A stretch of 64,000 nt of DNA from Faeciplasma sp045660445 (GTDB lineage: Bacteria > Bacillota > Clostridia > Oscillospirales > Ruminococcaceae), in NCBI GenBank assembly GCA_045660445.1, contig JAZRDR010000006.1, forward strand, positions 1 to 64,000. Direction: 5' to 3'. The position numbers and the translations under genes are program-made. Shown in pieces: positions 15,559-25,548 of this stretch. The notes under the pieces are model-generated. The model searched no databases. It had not been told where the DNA came from and worked only from the letters and a program-made list of their open reading frames with translations. Within the stretch, counting starts at the first letter, position 1. Each line of letters starts with the position of its first letter.

Positions 15559-16515
15559 CTAAGCCGTGTGACTTCCGCACAACTTTGAGACAATGGACTT
15601 ACAATAAGTTTCAACTGTATGCATTTCATCAAAATACGATCCATCAATTGAACCTAAAAACACAATATCTTTTTGACTGCTATACGGAAAGGCAAAATAA
15701 ATACGCTTGTTTTTAGAAATGCTGGTTTGATTTCTAAAAACATATAGATCGTTAATCACCAATGCACCAAGAATTCCCGTTTTCTTTCTTTTAATCAATT
15801 CTGCTTCTATATCTCTTCTCTGCAAAAAGCTCTCTATTGCTTCTCCAGAAATCGTTGGCAAGAGTTTGGCAAGGACTCTGTACATGTCGCAGTGGAGCTC
15901 CTCAATTTCATTTGCAGAATTTATAGTATTGAGAGAATTAATAAGTTGCCTACACAATTCATGACCTACATCAGCAAATTCCGTCCAATATAATTCTTTC
16001 TGTATCGGATCGGTTTCGTTCAAATACTTATTATAACGTGAAGACACATTGCGAATTTTCTTGTGAATCGGATAGGTGAAGTAAAAATAGGTCTGTAAAA
16101 TGGTGTTGATTTCTGTTCTTTCGTTTGCCGCCCCAGCAAGATAGCTCAGCTTAATATACTTACGTCCGTCATCATTTTTAATTCTGTGCTGAAAAGCTTG
16201 CATACTCTCAATGTGCTCATTTTCATCAACCACTGTAAATAATGTCTTATTAAGCGCCTCTAGTTCATCCGACGAAACAATTTTAGAGTTAGCCTTAGAT
16301 TGCTGAACTATATACACTATCGTGCATACAAAAAATATTGCAGCACAAATTGCCCACGGAATTATGCTGGAAATCAAAACGCTTTTACCTAGCCAAACTT
16401 TCACCTTTTCTTCATCGAAGTAATACATCACCAGCCATTCAAAAATAGGTTGTACAATGAAGCCTAAAACAGTAAGCGCAAAGTACCATGGTTTATTTTG
16501 AAGAATTTTTCTCAT
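15559..16515 (-). CDS. Two-TM protein with large cytosolic domain, unknown function
   Basis: A 318-residue protein. Two N-terminal membrane segments are seen at about residues 9-33 (WYFALTVLGFIVQPIFEWLV) and 45-70, followed by ~245 cytosolic residues that are helical. The C-terminus YFAFPYSSQKDIVFLGSIDG has the look of the last strands of a small sensory (GAF-like) fold; that is only an impression. I prefer the ATG at 16515 because TTGGAGTG lies 5 nt upstream; an in-frame ATG at 16548 has no ribosome site. Its place between IetAS-like genes and a STAND NTPase suggests a membrane effector in defence; this is inference. Confidence 0.6.
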   Translation of the reverse strand: MRKILQNKPWYFALTVLGFIVQPIFEWLVMYYFDEEKVKVWLGKSVLISSIIPWAICAAIFFVCTIVYIVQQSKANSKIVSSDELEALNKTLFTVVDENEHIESMQAFQHRIKNDDGRKYIKLSYLAGAANERTEINTILQTYFYFTYPIHKKIRNVSSRYNKYLNETDPIQKELYWTEFADVGHELCRQLINSLNTINSANEIEELHCDMYRVLAKLLPTISGEAIESFLQRRDIEAELIKRKKTGILGALVINDLYVFRNQTSISKNKRIYFAFPYSSQKDIVFLGSIDGSYFDEMHTVETYCKSIVSKLCGSHTA

Positions 16516-16569
16516 ACTGTCACTCCAACCACTTCTCATATTCGACATTATTCTACAAAAAACACGAAA

Positions 16570-17147
16570 AATGTCAACTATTTATTAATCCGCTTATTGC
16601 AATTTCAACCTTGTTTCCTAATTTTAACTTGCTGCAACCATGCTTGATGCTAGAATAATCAGTTTCTTTATTTACCGTTTTCTTGTATCCATTCTTTGCG
16701 TAAGGCCTTTGTTCGTTATAAAATAATACATACTTATCAGCCAATGTTTTGGATTCTTTTTTCAGAACGGTATTTTGTTAGGTATAGTTCTTCACGTTTA
16801 TACTTGAAAGGAACGTTTCCATAACAGAATCATCTCTGGCATATGTATCTTGAAAAAGACTGTATTACACAAAGATATTCCAAATAGCTCCCAAATGCTT
16901 CGGAGACATACTGGTCGGCTCCATGTGAATGAAACATCAGACTTTTTGACGGTTTGCGTTTTTCATAAGCTATTCTGAAGGCAGCCTTTGTCAGCTGTAT
17001 GCTGTTCTTTTGGTTGATTTTATATGCCACTACTACCTTTGCATACAAATCGGTAATGGCGCAGATATAGTAATTGATATTATTATATCGGAAGTATGTA
17101 AAGTAAATTAAGTCGCAAGATTGTGCCACGGTTGTTTTTACTTCCAA
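16570..17147 (-). pseudogene. IS3-family transposase (orfB) remnant
   Basis: The minus strand carries a decayed IS3/IS150-type transposase. One frame (17147 to 16830) reads NNINYYICAITDLYAKVVVAYKI and later SLMFHSHGADQY, where an intact enzyme has FHSDRGxQY; the catalytic Asp is replaced. After a break, a second frame about 16740-16590 gives DKYVLFYNEQRPYAKNGYK, the typical C-terminal FYNxxRPHxxxGYK block. The N-terminal half and orfA are missing. Frame breaks and the lost catalytic residue mean it is inactive. Confidence 0.8.
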
Positions 17148-17166
17148 ATCTTGCGACTTTTTTTGT
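17110..17166 (+). repeat. Inverted repeat at the IS relic junction
   Basis: AAGTCGCAAGATT (17110-17122) and AATCTTGCGACTT (17147-17159) are perfect 13-bp inverted repeats with a 24-nt loop, followed by TTTTTTG on the plus strand. It lies at the junction between the IS3 remnant and another gene fragment. It could act as a terminator that shields the STAND gene, or could be a trace of the insertion event. Confidence 0.5.
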
Positions 17167-17285
17167 TATAGGCCTTGCTGTTTTTTAGGGTTTCTGGTGA
17201 CGAGGTTTAACTCACCCCAAGTTTGCCGTTTAGCTTGATCGATTTTGCACTTCTCTTCTTTAGAGAGTTTCTCGTGGGAAATAGA
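17157..17285 (-). pseudogene. Fragment of a small mobile-element protein
   Basis: A minus-strand fragment reads SHEKLSKEEKCKIDQAKRQT followed by WGELNLVTRNPKK and a stop at the IS relic junction. It recalls short lysine-rich proteins of Firmicutes plasmids and integrative elements with a TWxxxNPVTRxPxNxKAYNRKK ending, truncated before that end. It has no start codon in context. Confidence 0.35.
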
Positions 17286-17336
17286 TTTGCTTAATATTGA
17301 TTTGCATTATTATAAACGCACATGTATTAAAATCAA

Positions 17337-20300
17337 TTAATGCACTCTAAACTCATCTAATAGAACAGCAGCGTTTTCAAACCTTAAACTGATAAGAGTT
17401 TCGAGAGTTTTTTCATATGCGATCGTCAATTCGGCATCTTGTTTTATTTTGTCACTAAATTTTAAATAAGCAAGAAGAATTAGGCGATTGAGTATCCATC
17501 TAGTATCCTCCAGATGCGATGCATTAAAGTAAGATGTTGTAAATTCTGTAACAGTAGTTGCTATGGAAGGCAAAATATTCGGAAGTAATTTCTCTAATTT
17601 CATTTTATATACTGTTAGCATGAAATAATTAAAATTATACTTACCATATCTACCAAACATAGTGTTTAAAAACTGTATATCTGAGTAGGAATAGCTCGTA
17701 GTCACATTGCTCCAGTCACCTTCAAATCCACGCACAGAGAGAATCAATGCGCGATACAGTTCTCGACGTACCCAATCTGCACAATTGATAGCATTAATCC
17801 TTTCTTCTATTGCAGAAAGTGTGATTTCACATTGCTTTCTGCGCAAAGGGGTCTTATATGCATCAACATAGCCAGGTAATAACGCTCCAAATACATCGAG
17901 ATAGAAGTCAACGGCATCTCTAGAGAACTTTGTAAAATCAATATCGTCAAATAAAATGTTCAGTGTAAGTTCTGTATTATCAAATAATTCTTCGCCTAGA
18001 TAATCTATCACCATTCTGAATGTATATGTATCTAATCGTTCAACACGAGAATGATATGAATCTTTTGTGTTGAGAATAGTGATTATATTTCTCACAAGCG
18101 ACTGTACAATAGAATAATGAAACGGATTCTGAATGTTAATTCCACAATCAACAATACTACCAAGTGTATAGAGATCATAATCATCAGCAATGAACTCAGT
18201 CAAATTATAGACTTCTTCAGAGTATAAATGTTTTTCAATGATTTGGTCTTTGCAGCTTACATAGCCCGGTTTGCCGGATTGTTGTATCATGTGATCTACC
18301 CTTCGGAATTTAAAATCACTGTTATGAACAAAATCAAACGATTGTGTATCCGTATTATTCATAACGTAATTAAAACTAAATAACTGGTGTTGCATTTCAT
18401 CTTTTGAAAGTGCGATAACAGTATTAATTATCGCCGTCTGTATGTTGGGTGTGACTTTTATAAAGCTTTTTGCAATACGCCGGAAGCTATAAATACGTCC
18501 ATTAATTCCTCTATCCATAATTATTTGAAGGATCAAACGCTTAATTCTGTTCCTTACCTCCTGGCTTGCATTAGAATCTATCTGTCTAAAAAGAATATAC
18601 AGCAAACCGTCATCGAACAAAAAACTGCCATTATTAAAAATGTCTTCAATGCCATCTGCCCAAAAATTACAGTATGCATCTCTTCGTTTAGATTCAAGAT
18701 CGGGCTTATTTAGTGCATATGTAACCAAGAGCAAAAAATAGCCTGTATATGCAAAGGAATTCTCGGTAGCATCCAATGCAGTTTGAAACGCATCAAGATA
18801 TGTGAGTATTTCACTTTCTGAGTAATCCTCCGGGTTAACATTGTTAGTAAAATCGCTTACGATTTTTTGTATCTCCTTTTCCGGGGTTAAGATAGCAGAA
18901 TGTGTGTCTACAATCTCCTTCGCTAAACCCGAAACTCTAGGAGTGATGGCCACAGTTTTGTCATCGACTTGTTCGATGTTGGGGTTTCTAAAATCCATTT
19001 GCTGTATTTGCAAATGACTTTGTGCATGTTGTTCGTTGTTGGGATATAGCCCGTACAGATAATCTAATAACCGATGGCATGTTTTTTGTGTCCCTGCAAT
19101 AAACTGCATTTTGGCAACATACTCACGAAGGATATATTTAATACTAGCGTTCTCGGGGTACCGTTGTTTTAAATTGGGAACACCTACTATTTGCAGTATT
19201 TGCTCTTCAAGTTTTTGACTAATGGCACCAGGATTTAAATGCGAAAATCTTTCTATATCCCAAATAATAATCTCCATACATGTTGCTAAATCCAGTGCAT
19301 ATCCTGGTAGCTCTTTTTCAAACTGGCATCCAACATCCTCGATGATTGAAAGCATGGATATATTATTGGTCTTTTGGAATATTGTTGCTTTAATGCTATT
19401 TGCAAATTCCGTGATGTCTATGTTTTGATGTATTCCGCTGTTGATAATGCGAAGAATCTTAGTTCTTAATAAATATACAATATCGCTAAGTAATGCAGGA
19501 AACCGATACTCATCAACCCCGGCAAACCACATATCACGGTTAGCCAATAGCTTCTTCTCTTCGTTTTTGTCCAACAATATTAACGTGACTTCTTTAATCT
19601 CTGTTGGGTGGTTTGTTGCAAAGTGCGAAATGCATTTGTTATTAAAACCAATTGCCCAGTACAAACCCTTCCAAAAATTTTGGTCAATCAGATTAGGGAA
19701 AAACCGATAATCATCCGATGACTGGCTAGAGTGTTCGTAGTCTTCCGCAAGCCTATTCAAGCCATAATGATAGCAATTGGAGTCCAATCCATTTCCATAA
19801 GAAAAAGAATAATTGTTTAATTTGGTTGTCCAAAAAACATCTGCAATATTACACAATTCGTCAGGGAGATACTTCGCCAATTGCCAAGTTGTAAACTTTA
19901 ATGTGTACTCCAGCAATTCTTCCGCAACAGATTGTTTGTCACGTTCTTCAGACAAGAAAGCTTCTGTTTGCTGATTCCAAAACGAAACGATCCAGTCTTT
20001 AGAGAATTCGGCCATCTGATATATGGGATATAAAAGCCGTGTCGCTATTTCCTTAATGTCGTGGCGATGAATATTTTGAATGTCTAACCCGATGGTTATA
20101 AAGTGCTGTAATATCTTGCTGGCTATGTTAGCAGTATAGGCCACCTTATTTGTACTCTTAGCGTAGTCGGAACACAATTTGATTATAGAATCCATGTTGA
20201 TATCGGACGTTGTGTATACGTTTTGCTCATAAATGATCTTAATAAGAGCGTCTCGTCCTTCGCCTATAGGGTGTAATAGAAGGCATGGTGCGGTATCGGT

Positions 20301-22082
20301 TCCCCAAACTTCTGGGGAGAACGCATATAAGTTTGTGATATCAACGAATTCTTGAAGCTTATTGCTGGAGATAATACTATATGTTTTCTCTTCAAAAAAT
20401 GGTGCACAGAATCTGGATTTTGTGAGCCCTATTATAGTTTGCTGACTCCAATGGGTAGGTATCTTGGTGGTAGATATTAAATTATAAAGAAATTTCTCTC
20501 TATTTTCCTTTGACAGGATTTTATTAGCAATCCATATTTGATATCTTCTGTAGCTGCATCTACCAAACTTTTCAATGTGATTAAAGAACACATCATACTC
20601 CCCACGGCATGATATAAAGGCATTATCAAATTCTTTTTCGAAGCATATATCCTCAAAGATATCATATTTAAGGCGCACTCCATGTCCGTTTTCTATAAGA
20701 ACACCTTCAGACACTAGTGCATTTAAAACTGCTTGATTAACGCTTTCTTTACTAACGCCCAAACTAAAGTTCTGTGCTCTGGCAAAGGTCAGATTCGTTA
20801 CTTCTTGAGCAATTTCATTGAATGACAGCCTGTATTTAAGTGCTTTTTTTCTTAGGCATATGACATTTTCCCATATATACTCTCTGAGCGCATTTTCATC
20901 GGCTATGCTGGCGTAATCAGTTACATTACTGACTATTAAATTAATATAAAAGGGAATGGATATCAATGTACTATATGAATTGTCTTTGAGAAAAGCCTGA
21001 ATAACGGGATACTTTTTAGCTATATGGTGTACTTCTTCTGCAGTTAAAGGTTCAATTAGAAACGGCATGACTGCATATTTTGAATCAATTTTAATAAATG
21101 ACGTTTCATCGCTACTTCTACAGCTGGTGATAATCTTTACGTTGGGATGTTCTTTTGCTAATTCATACAGTGATTGCAGCAAATCCAACTTGGTGCTGGG
21201 GGCATCTGAAATAAACTCTAAAGAATCAATAAAAAAGGTAATAGGTTTATCTTGCAAATAAAGCAAGGCATCCGCAATGCATAAATGCCAAATGTCATTT
21301 ATGTCCGTTTCCTCGACAAATCTTTCAGCGCGAGCATATAATAGATATTGCTCATTCTCCACGACTTTTTTGCAAACTACCGATTTCCCACTGCCAGCCT
21401 CGCCACGAATGCTTATGAACTGTTGGTTAGCTTCTTTGATTTTCTTAATAACCGGTGTCCGATCTATTTCATATTCACCATTGATAAGACTTATAATGCT
21501 GTTTAATCCGATCTCTTTACTATTATGAAACTGCTCGAGTAGCTTGCTTGATATTTCAGCTATTTTCGCGTCGTCTCCTTCTAATAATTCATATAGAGCT
21601 ATTTGAAAATCCAATCTATTTTTTGCACGTGCTACGACATCTTGTGTCGTAATCAAATGATGAGCTTTTTCAAAATCAATGTTGCCAATTCTGTTTTTCC
21701 CAGTATAATCTTTTACTCGATCAACACTGTCGTTATTTAAGACGAAAAAGAACACATTTTGCAGACTATCAAATCGCGGGTCTTTGCTGTCTCGGATTTT
21801 TTCTAGTGTAGATTTGATCTTACTAGACACATCTTGGACTGTACTTACCTGCACATAAACGGTACCATCCTCAGACTCAAGGTCAACATATGGGTAATTC
21901 GATCGTTTTTCATTTAAGTTATAGAATTTTTGACCAAACCAAAGCCCACAAACATTAATGGCAAACAATTCGAATAAAGTCGCAGTATCAAACAATCCGT
22001 TTTTGTTGGCTAACGTAATCTTTGCTTCATACGCAGACATATATTCATTGATATAGTCCATTCTTTCTGCCGAATTCATCAT
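17337..22082 (-). CDS. SMEK-domain STAND NTPase (Avs-like defence protein)
   Basis: A 1581-residue protein. The N-terminal ~180 residues match the SMEK domain pattern (FELFAINVCGLWFG, FYNLNEKRSNYPYVDL, VYVQVST), a putative nuclease-like effector module. A STAND/NACHT-type NTPase follows: P-loop RGEAGSGKS (~226-234), Walker B ITFFIDSLEF (~281-290), sensor-like KIITSCRSS. The remaining ~1100 residues are helical and repeat-like, as in the sensor arm of antiviral STAND proteins. That order is the Avs architecture, where target binding drives oligomerisation and effector activation. The start is placed at the ATG pair at 22082/22079; ATG 22094 directly abuts AAAGG. It stands alone, flanked by an IS3 relic and a dead resolvase gene. 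Function in defence is inferred from architecture. Confidence 0.8.
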   Translation of the reverse strand: MMNSAERMDYINEYMSAYEAKITLANKNGLFDTATLFELFAINVCGLWFGQKFYNLNEKRSNYPYVDLESEDGTVYVQVSTVQDVSSKIKSTLEKIRDSKDPRFDSLQNVFFFVLNNDSVDRVKDYTGKNRIGNIDFEKAHHLITTQDVVARAKNRLDFQIALYELLEGDDAKIAEISSKLLEQFHNSKEIGLNSIISLINGEYEIDRTPVIKKIKEANQQFISIRGEAGSGKSVVCKKVVENEQYLLYARAERFVEETDINDIWHLCIADALLYLQDKPITFFIDSLEFISDAPSTKLDLLQSLYELAKEHPNVKIITSCRSSDETSFIKIDSKYAVMPFLIEPLTAEEVHHIAKKYPVIQAFLKDNSYSTLISIPFYINLIVSNVTDYASIADENALREYIWENVICLRKKALKYRLSFNEIAQEVTNLTFARAQNFSLGVSKESVNQAVLNALVSEGVLIENGHGVRLKYDIFEDICFEKEFDNAFISCRGEYDVFFNHIEKFGRCSYRRYQIWIANKILSKENREKFLYNLISTTKIPTHWSQQTIIGLTKSRFCAPFFEEKTYSIISSNKLQEFVDITNLYAFSPEVWGTDTAPCLLLHPIGEGRDALIKIIYEQNVYTTSDINMDSIIKLCSDYAKSTNKVAYTANIASKILQHFITIGLDIQNIHRHDIKEIATRLLYPIYQMAEFSKDWIVSFWNQQTEAFLSEERDKQSVAEELLEYTLKFTTWQLAKYLPDELCNIADVFWTTKLNNYSFSYGNGLDSNCYHYGLNRLAEDYEHSSQSSDDYRFFPNLIDQNFWKGLYWAIGFNNKCISHFATNHPTEIKEVTLILLDKNEEKKLLANRDMWFAGVDEYRFPALLSDIVYLLRTKILRIINSGIHQNIDITEFANSIKATIFQKTNNISMLSIIEDVGCQFEKELPGYALDLATCMEIIIWDIERFSHLNPGAISQKLEEQILQIVGVPNLKQRYPENASIKYILREYVAKMQFIAGTQKTCHRLLDYLYGLYPNNEQHAQSHLQIQQMDFRNPNIEQVDDKTVAITPRVSGLAKEIVDTHSAILTPEKEIQKIVSDFTNNVNPEDYSESEILTYLDAFQTALDATENSFAYTGYFLLLVTYALNKPDLESKRRDAYCNFWADGIEDIFNNGSFLFDDGLLYILFRQIDSNASQEVRNRIKRLILQIIMDRGINGRIYSFRRIAKSFIKVTPNIQTAIINTVIALSKDEMQHQLFSFNYVMNNTDTQSFDFVHNSDFKFRRVDHMIQQSGKPGYVSCKDQIIEKHLYSEEVYNLTEFIADDYDLYTLGSIVDCGINIQNPFHYSIVQSLVRNIITILNTKDSYHSRVERLDTYTFRMVIDYLGEELFDNTELTLNILFDDIDFTKFSRDAVDFYLDVFGALLPGYVDAYKTPLRRKQCEITLSAIEERINAINCADWVRRELYRALILSVRGFEGDWSNVTTSYSYSDIQFLNTMFGRYGKYNFNYFMLTVYKMKLEKLLPNILPSIATTVTEFTTSYFNASHLEDTRWILNRLILLAYLKFSDKIKQDAELTIAYEKTLETLISLRFENAAVLLDEFRVH

Positions 22083-22094
22083 AATCAACACCAT

Positions 22095-22590
22095 CCTTTA
22101 TCTTTATAAATGATTTTAATCACAGATTCAATTCTTTTTTCTTCCGATAGAAGGTATCTAGCTTCATCAATAATGTCGGACTTGCAGCCTTTGTATTTGC
22201 ACTCGGCATTTGCAATCTTGATCCCCTCGCACTGACAATCAATGATGCTTCACGTTCCAGTTCTGCCAAATCTCCGAAAACAGTGAGCATAAATCAGTAG
22301 TTAGTATGCATCGATGTTCTTCTACAAGCTGATAAACTCTACTTCCTTTTCTGTCAAGCAGAAAATCACAGACAACTGATCTCTGGTGTTTCTTGCAATC
22401 CAGGAGACGCTCTCTACGATTACAATGTCACCTGCACGAACGAAAGTTATCAAAGTTTTAGAAGCATTGCGATCAACATTCTTGTCATTGCCATATCGAT
22501 AAATTTCCTACAGTCTTTTGTTCTTCTATCATCGTTAACTGGCCAACTTCGTTCTGCTCAGCGGTGGAACAGCGGACACATTAGTCTTTT
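22095..22590 (-). pseudogene. Decayed Tn3-type serine resolvase gene
   Basis: The minus strand holds fragments of a ~190-residue resolvase in shifting frames. They are CVRCSTAEQNEVGQLTMIEE (where an active enzyme has YxRVSTxEQN), then LITFVRAGDIVIVESVSWIA with RNTRDQL, then LTEKEVEFIS, and finally IKIANAECKYKGCKSDIIDE near the C-terminus. The first Ser is displaced, and stops and frameshifts occur throughout, so the gene is dead. It lies immediately upstream of the SMEK-STAND gene. Confidence 0.75.
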
Positions 22591-22775
22591 GAGAGATAAC
22601 ACCCATTCAAATCTGATATTATTATACTAAATACAACGGCATATTTCAACAAACTATACATTTATTTTGCAATATTCAAAATGCGAGATGTGATTCATTT
22701 TTTTGCACAAGCTTATGTGTTTGAGAGCTCTATTGAAAACTTCTTTTATAAATCAATGAACTTTTCAATAAATCC

Positions 22776-22804
22776 TTGATTTTTTAAGTTTATTGATGTA
22801 TAAT
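22776..22804 (+). promoter_or_regulatory. Promoter of the DUF4143 ATPase gene
   Basis: TTGATT (22776-22781) and TATAAT (22799-22804) with a 17-bp spacer. Just upstream ATTGAAAA (about 22731) and TTTTCAAT (ending about 22769) form an inverted repeat that could be an operator. Confidence 0.55.
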
Positions 22805-22857
22805 TCCTATTGAAAGGTTATATGATAAATCAAGAAAGTTTTCAATGGGAGGTCGCT

Positions 22858-24159
22858 ATGGAAATCAAACGTGATCGGTATTTACAGCAACTCATCTCAT
22901 ATATGTGGGATGGGCAGGTAAAAGTTATCACCGGTATTCGCAGATGTGGGAAATCATATTTGCTTGGCACTTTGTTCCGCAAGTATTTGATCAGTGAAGG
23001 TGTCAAAGAAGAACAAATTCTTTCATTCGCGTTGGACTTGACTAAAGATATAAAATACCGCAATCCTCTTGCACTTGCTGAATATGTAAGAGGAATCGTC
23101 GAGAATAAAGACGAGCAGTTTTATCTGTTTGTGGATGAAATTCAGTTATCCGACGAAATTCCCAACCCCTATAATAGTGACGGCAAAAAGATCACTTTCT
23201 ACGATGCACTAAACGATCTTCGCTCGTTATCCAACTTGGATATCTATGTAACCGGAAGCAACTCCAAAATGCTTTCTTCCGATATACTGACTGAGTTCAG
23301 AGGCCGCAGTGACGAAGTTCGTGTGCATCCACTTAATTTTTCTGAATACTATTCAGCCATTGGCGGTGATAAATACGATGCATTTGACAGCTACGCTTTC
23401 TTTGGCGGTATGCCGCTTGTACTCTCCCGTCCAAATGATGCCGCTAAGATGGCTTACCTGCAATCACTATTTGCTGAAACTTATTTGAAGGATATCATTG
23501 AGCGAAAGAAGATTAGACGAAAGGATATTCTCGATGCCGTTCTTGATCTGCTCTGCTCTTCTGTCGGATCTCTCACCAATCCCACCAATGTGGCCAATAG
23601 TTTGAATACCAAGCAAAAGCTTAGCGGCGAAAATACCGTAGCGCAAAATACCGTGAAAAGTTATATGGACTACTTGACAGATGCATTCCTTTTCAGTGAA
23701 TGCAAGCGTTGGGATGTTAAAGGAAAGAGCTATTTCGATTATCCCAACAAGTATTATTGCGAGGATATAGGACTGAGAAATGCACGTATCGGATTCCGTC
23801 AGCAGGAAATGACTCACATCATGGAAAACATCATTTACAACGAGCTTATAATTCGTGGCTGTGCAGTTGATGTCGGTATTGTATACGGTAATGGTACCGA
23901 TAAAAAAGGTCGTACTGTCCAAGTACCGCGAGAAATTGATTTCGTTGCGACCATTGGTGGAAAGCGAGTATATATCCAGTCTGCATATGCACTTCCAGAT
24001 GATGCAAAAGCTGAAATCGAGAACCGACCTTTCGGTTTGACCGGTGACTCTTTCCCGAAAATTATCGTCCGTCATGACATTCGTAAGAGGTGGTATGATG
24101 ATAACGGTGTATTGAATATCGGAATCATCGATTTCCTCTTGGATCAAACCGTTGTTTGA
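22858..24159 (+). CDS. ATP-binding protein, AAA_14/DUF4143 family
   Basis: A 433-residue cytosolic ATPase. Walker A is GIRRCGKS near residue 26; a Walker B-like LFVDEIQ, sensor YVTGSNSKML and RGRSDEV follow; the C-terminal DUF4143 part contains YCEDIGLRNARIGFRQ and ENIIYNELIIRG. This is the common bacterial family whose C-terminal domain is related to PD-(D/E)XK nuclease folds. Its biological role is poorly known, though it is frequent in accessory and defence islands. The start is ATG 22858 with GGGAGG 4 nt upstream; an in-frame ATG at 22822 is possible. It has its own promoter at 22776. Confidence 0.85.
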   Translation: MEIKRDRYLQQLISYMWDGQVKVITGIRRCGKSYLLGTLFRKYLISEGVKEEQILSFALDLTKDIKYRNPLALAEYVRGIVENKDEQFYLFVDEIQLSDEIPNPYNSDGKKITFYDALNDLRSLSNLDIYVTGSNSKMLSSDILTEFRGRSDEVRVHPLNFSEYYSAIGGDKYDAFDSYAFFGGMPLVLSRPNDAAKMAYLQSLFAETYLKDIIERKKIRRKDILDAVLDLLCSSVGSLTNPTNVANSLNTKQKLSGENTVAQNTVKSYMDYLTDAFLFSECKRWDVKGKSYFDYPNKYYCEDIGLRNARIGFRQQEMTHIMENIIYNELIIRGCAVDVGIVYGNGTDKKGRTVQVPREIDFVATIGGKRVYIQSAYALPDDAKAEIENRPFGLTGDSFPKIIVRHDIRKRWYDDNGVLNIGIIDFLLDQTVV

Positions 24160-24497
24160 TTTTAAAAAAGCAAATGCCTACAGTTGACAAATGGTCTTTA
24201 AGGTTGCTTGGTACTGCGAGCATTTATTTAGGTAATAGCTACCTGCGGGAAATATCTTTTCCGTATGGGATCGACAAATGAAACGCATACTACTTTTTCA
24301 TATAATCTTTTCGGGATATAAAAAGCCGCAAGCTTTTGTTATACCTGTTATACTGTTATGTTTCTTCAAACTCTTGCCCGCCTTTTCAAATACATTTGAT
24401 TTTATGGAAAATAAAACAATTTTCAGAAATCTGCCATTGACTGAATCTGCAATTGCATATATACTAAATTACAGAAGCATCGAAAAGGGGGCGTAAT
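24160..24497. other. Gap without recognisable genes
   Basis: A 72-codon plus-strand frame (24278-24496) with a hydrophobic stretch lacks a ribosome site and any family resemblance. Otherwise only a small hairpin AGGTA/TACCT (about 24230) is seen. The end contains the strong GGGGG ribosome site of the next gene. Confidence 0.35.
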
Positions 24498-25538
24498 ATG
24501 ATATCATATTCAAGAGTAGGCAACACATTTAAATTCAACGATGATAATGAGACGTTTTCATTCACAATACCAAAGCATCCCAAGCAGACCGATGAACCTC
24601 ATATTAGCCCTTTGCGAGCTATGGATTTTTTAGATTCAGGTCCCTCATCGTCAAAAAGCGGGAGATACATCGCTTTAGCTAAGTTTGACAAGATATATGT
24701 TTTTGACCGACAGACAAATTCGCTCACTGAATCGAAATTTAAGATGAAATCTTATATTTTCGAAAGCCCAAGGTTTGATGAGCAGGATCGCATATATTTT
24801 ATCTGCGGGAATTCAATTTTTCGCTGGGTAATTGGAGAAAAAGAAGCTAAGACCCTTTACAATCTTTACAGAGCTACTCATGGTCCTTCCGACATCGGAA
24901 CAAGTCCAAGCGGAAGATACGTGTCATTCTTAAAATATCGCAATGACTCGCAGTATCTCTATGTATATGATACGGTAACTGAGGGGTGTCGCGATTACAA
25001 AACCTCCGTGTACCACTATGCTTGGCTGGACGAAACTCACATCGTATATACAAAATCCGAAGGAATCATAGTTTTAGACATTGAAACCGGAAAAAGCAAG
25101 CATATCATTAAAGATCTCGCAGCTCTTGCTAAAAGAAGTAGCCAAGAAGACGCAGACTTAATTAGAGAATTAATCGTTGACCCGAAGTTTTTATCCAAAA
25201 CTTTTTCTATTTTGGGTGTGCGCGACGGAAGAATTTGGTTTTCTCTTTGGGCTTGCGATTTTAAAAAGAGTGTTAAAATTTCCGTTCCGATTCTCAATAT
25301 GATAACTAAAAATCATTTAGAGCACTTGGGCATTTGGAGCGTTAATTCCGACGGTTCAGATGCACAATATGCCTTTGAAGCTCCTGACAAAATCAGAGGC
25401 AGATTTGTCGCTCTGACTGACGATAAAAGAATCGCATTTTCCAGCAAACACACCTTGACAATTTATGACCGTGAATCAAAAATAAAGCTTGAAGAAGACT
25501 GGAGCATCGTTCGTTGCTATGAAGCTTCAAGCCGATAA
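24498..25538 (+). CDS. Predicted cytosolic beta-propeller protein
   Basis: A 346-residue protein without signal peptide or membrane segments. It has repeated blades of the kind SGRYIALAKFDKIYVFDRQT, FDEQDRIYFICG, SPSGRYVSFLKY and DETHIVYTKSEGIIVLDIET, each ~45-50 residues, pointing to a WD40/TolB-like propeller. A helical insertion interrupts it at residues ~195-225. The start codon follows AAAAGGGGGCG. No enzyme motif is visible; a scaffold or sensor role is possible. It is the last gene of the AT-rich island before the polysaccharide region. A hairpin terminator follows at 25549. Confidence 0.65.
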   Translation: MISYSRVGNTFKFNDDNETFSFTIPKHPKQTDEPHISPLRAMDFLDSGPSSSKSGRYIALAKFDKIYVFDRQTNSLTESKFKMKSYIFESPRFDEQDRIYFICGNSIFRWVIGEKEAKTLYNLYRATHGPSDIGTSPSGRYVSFLKYRNDSQYLYVYDTVTEGCRDYKTSVYHYAWLDETHIVYTKSEGIIVLDIETGKSKHIIKDLAALAKRSSQEDADLIRELIVDPKFLSKTFSILGVRDGRIWFSLWACDFKKSVKISVPILNMITKNHLEHLGIWSVNSDGSDAQYAFEAPDKIRGRFVALTDDKRIAFSSKHTLTIYDRESKIKLEEDWSIVRCYEASSR

Positions 25539-25548
25539 AAATATACAA

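Noticed and set aside
24278..24496. 72-codon plus-strand frame with a hydrophobic stretch, ending at the next gene.
   Set aside because: Lacks a ribosome site and recognisable sequence; its end covers the strong ribosome site of the next gene.
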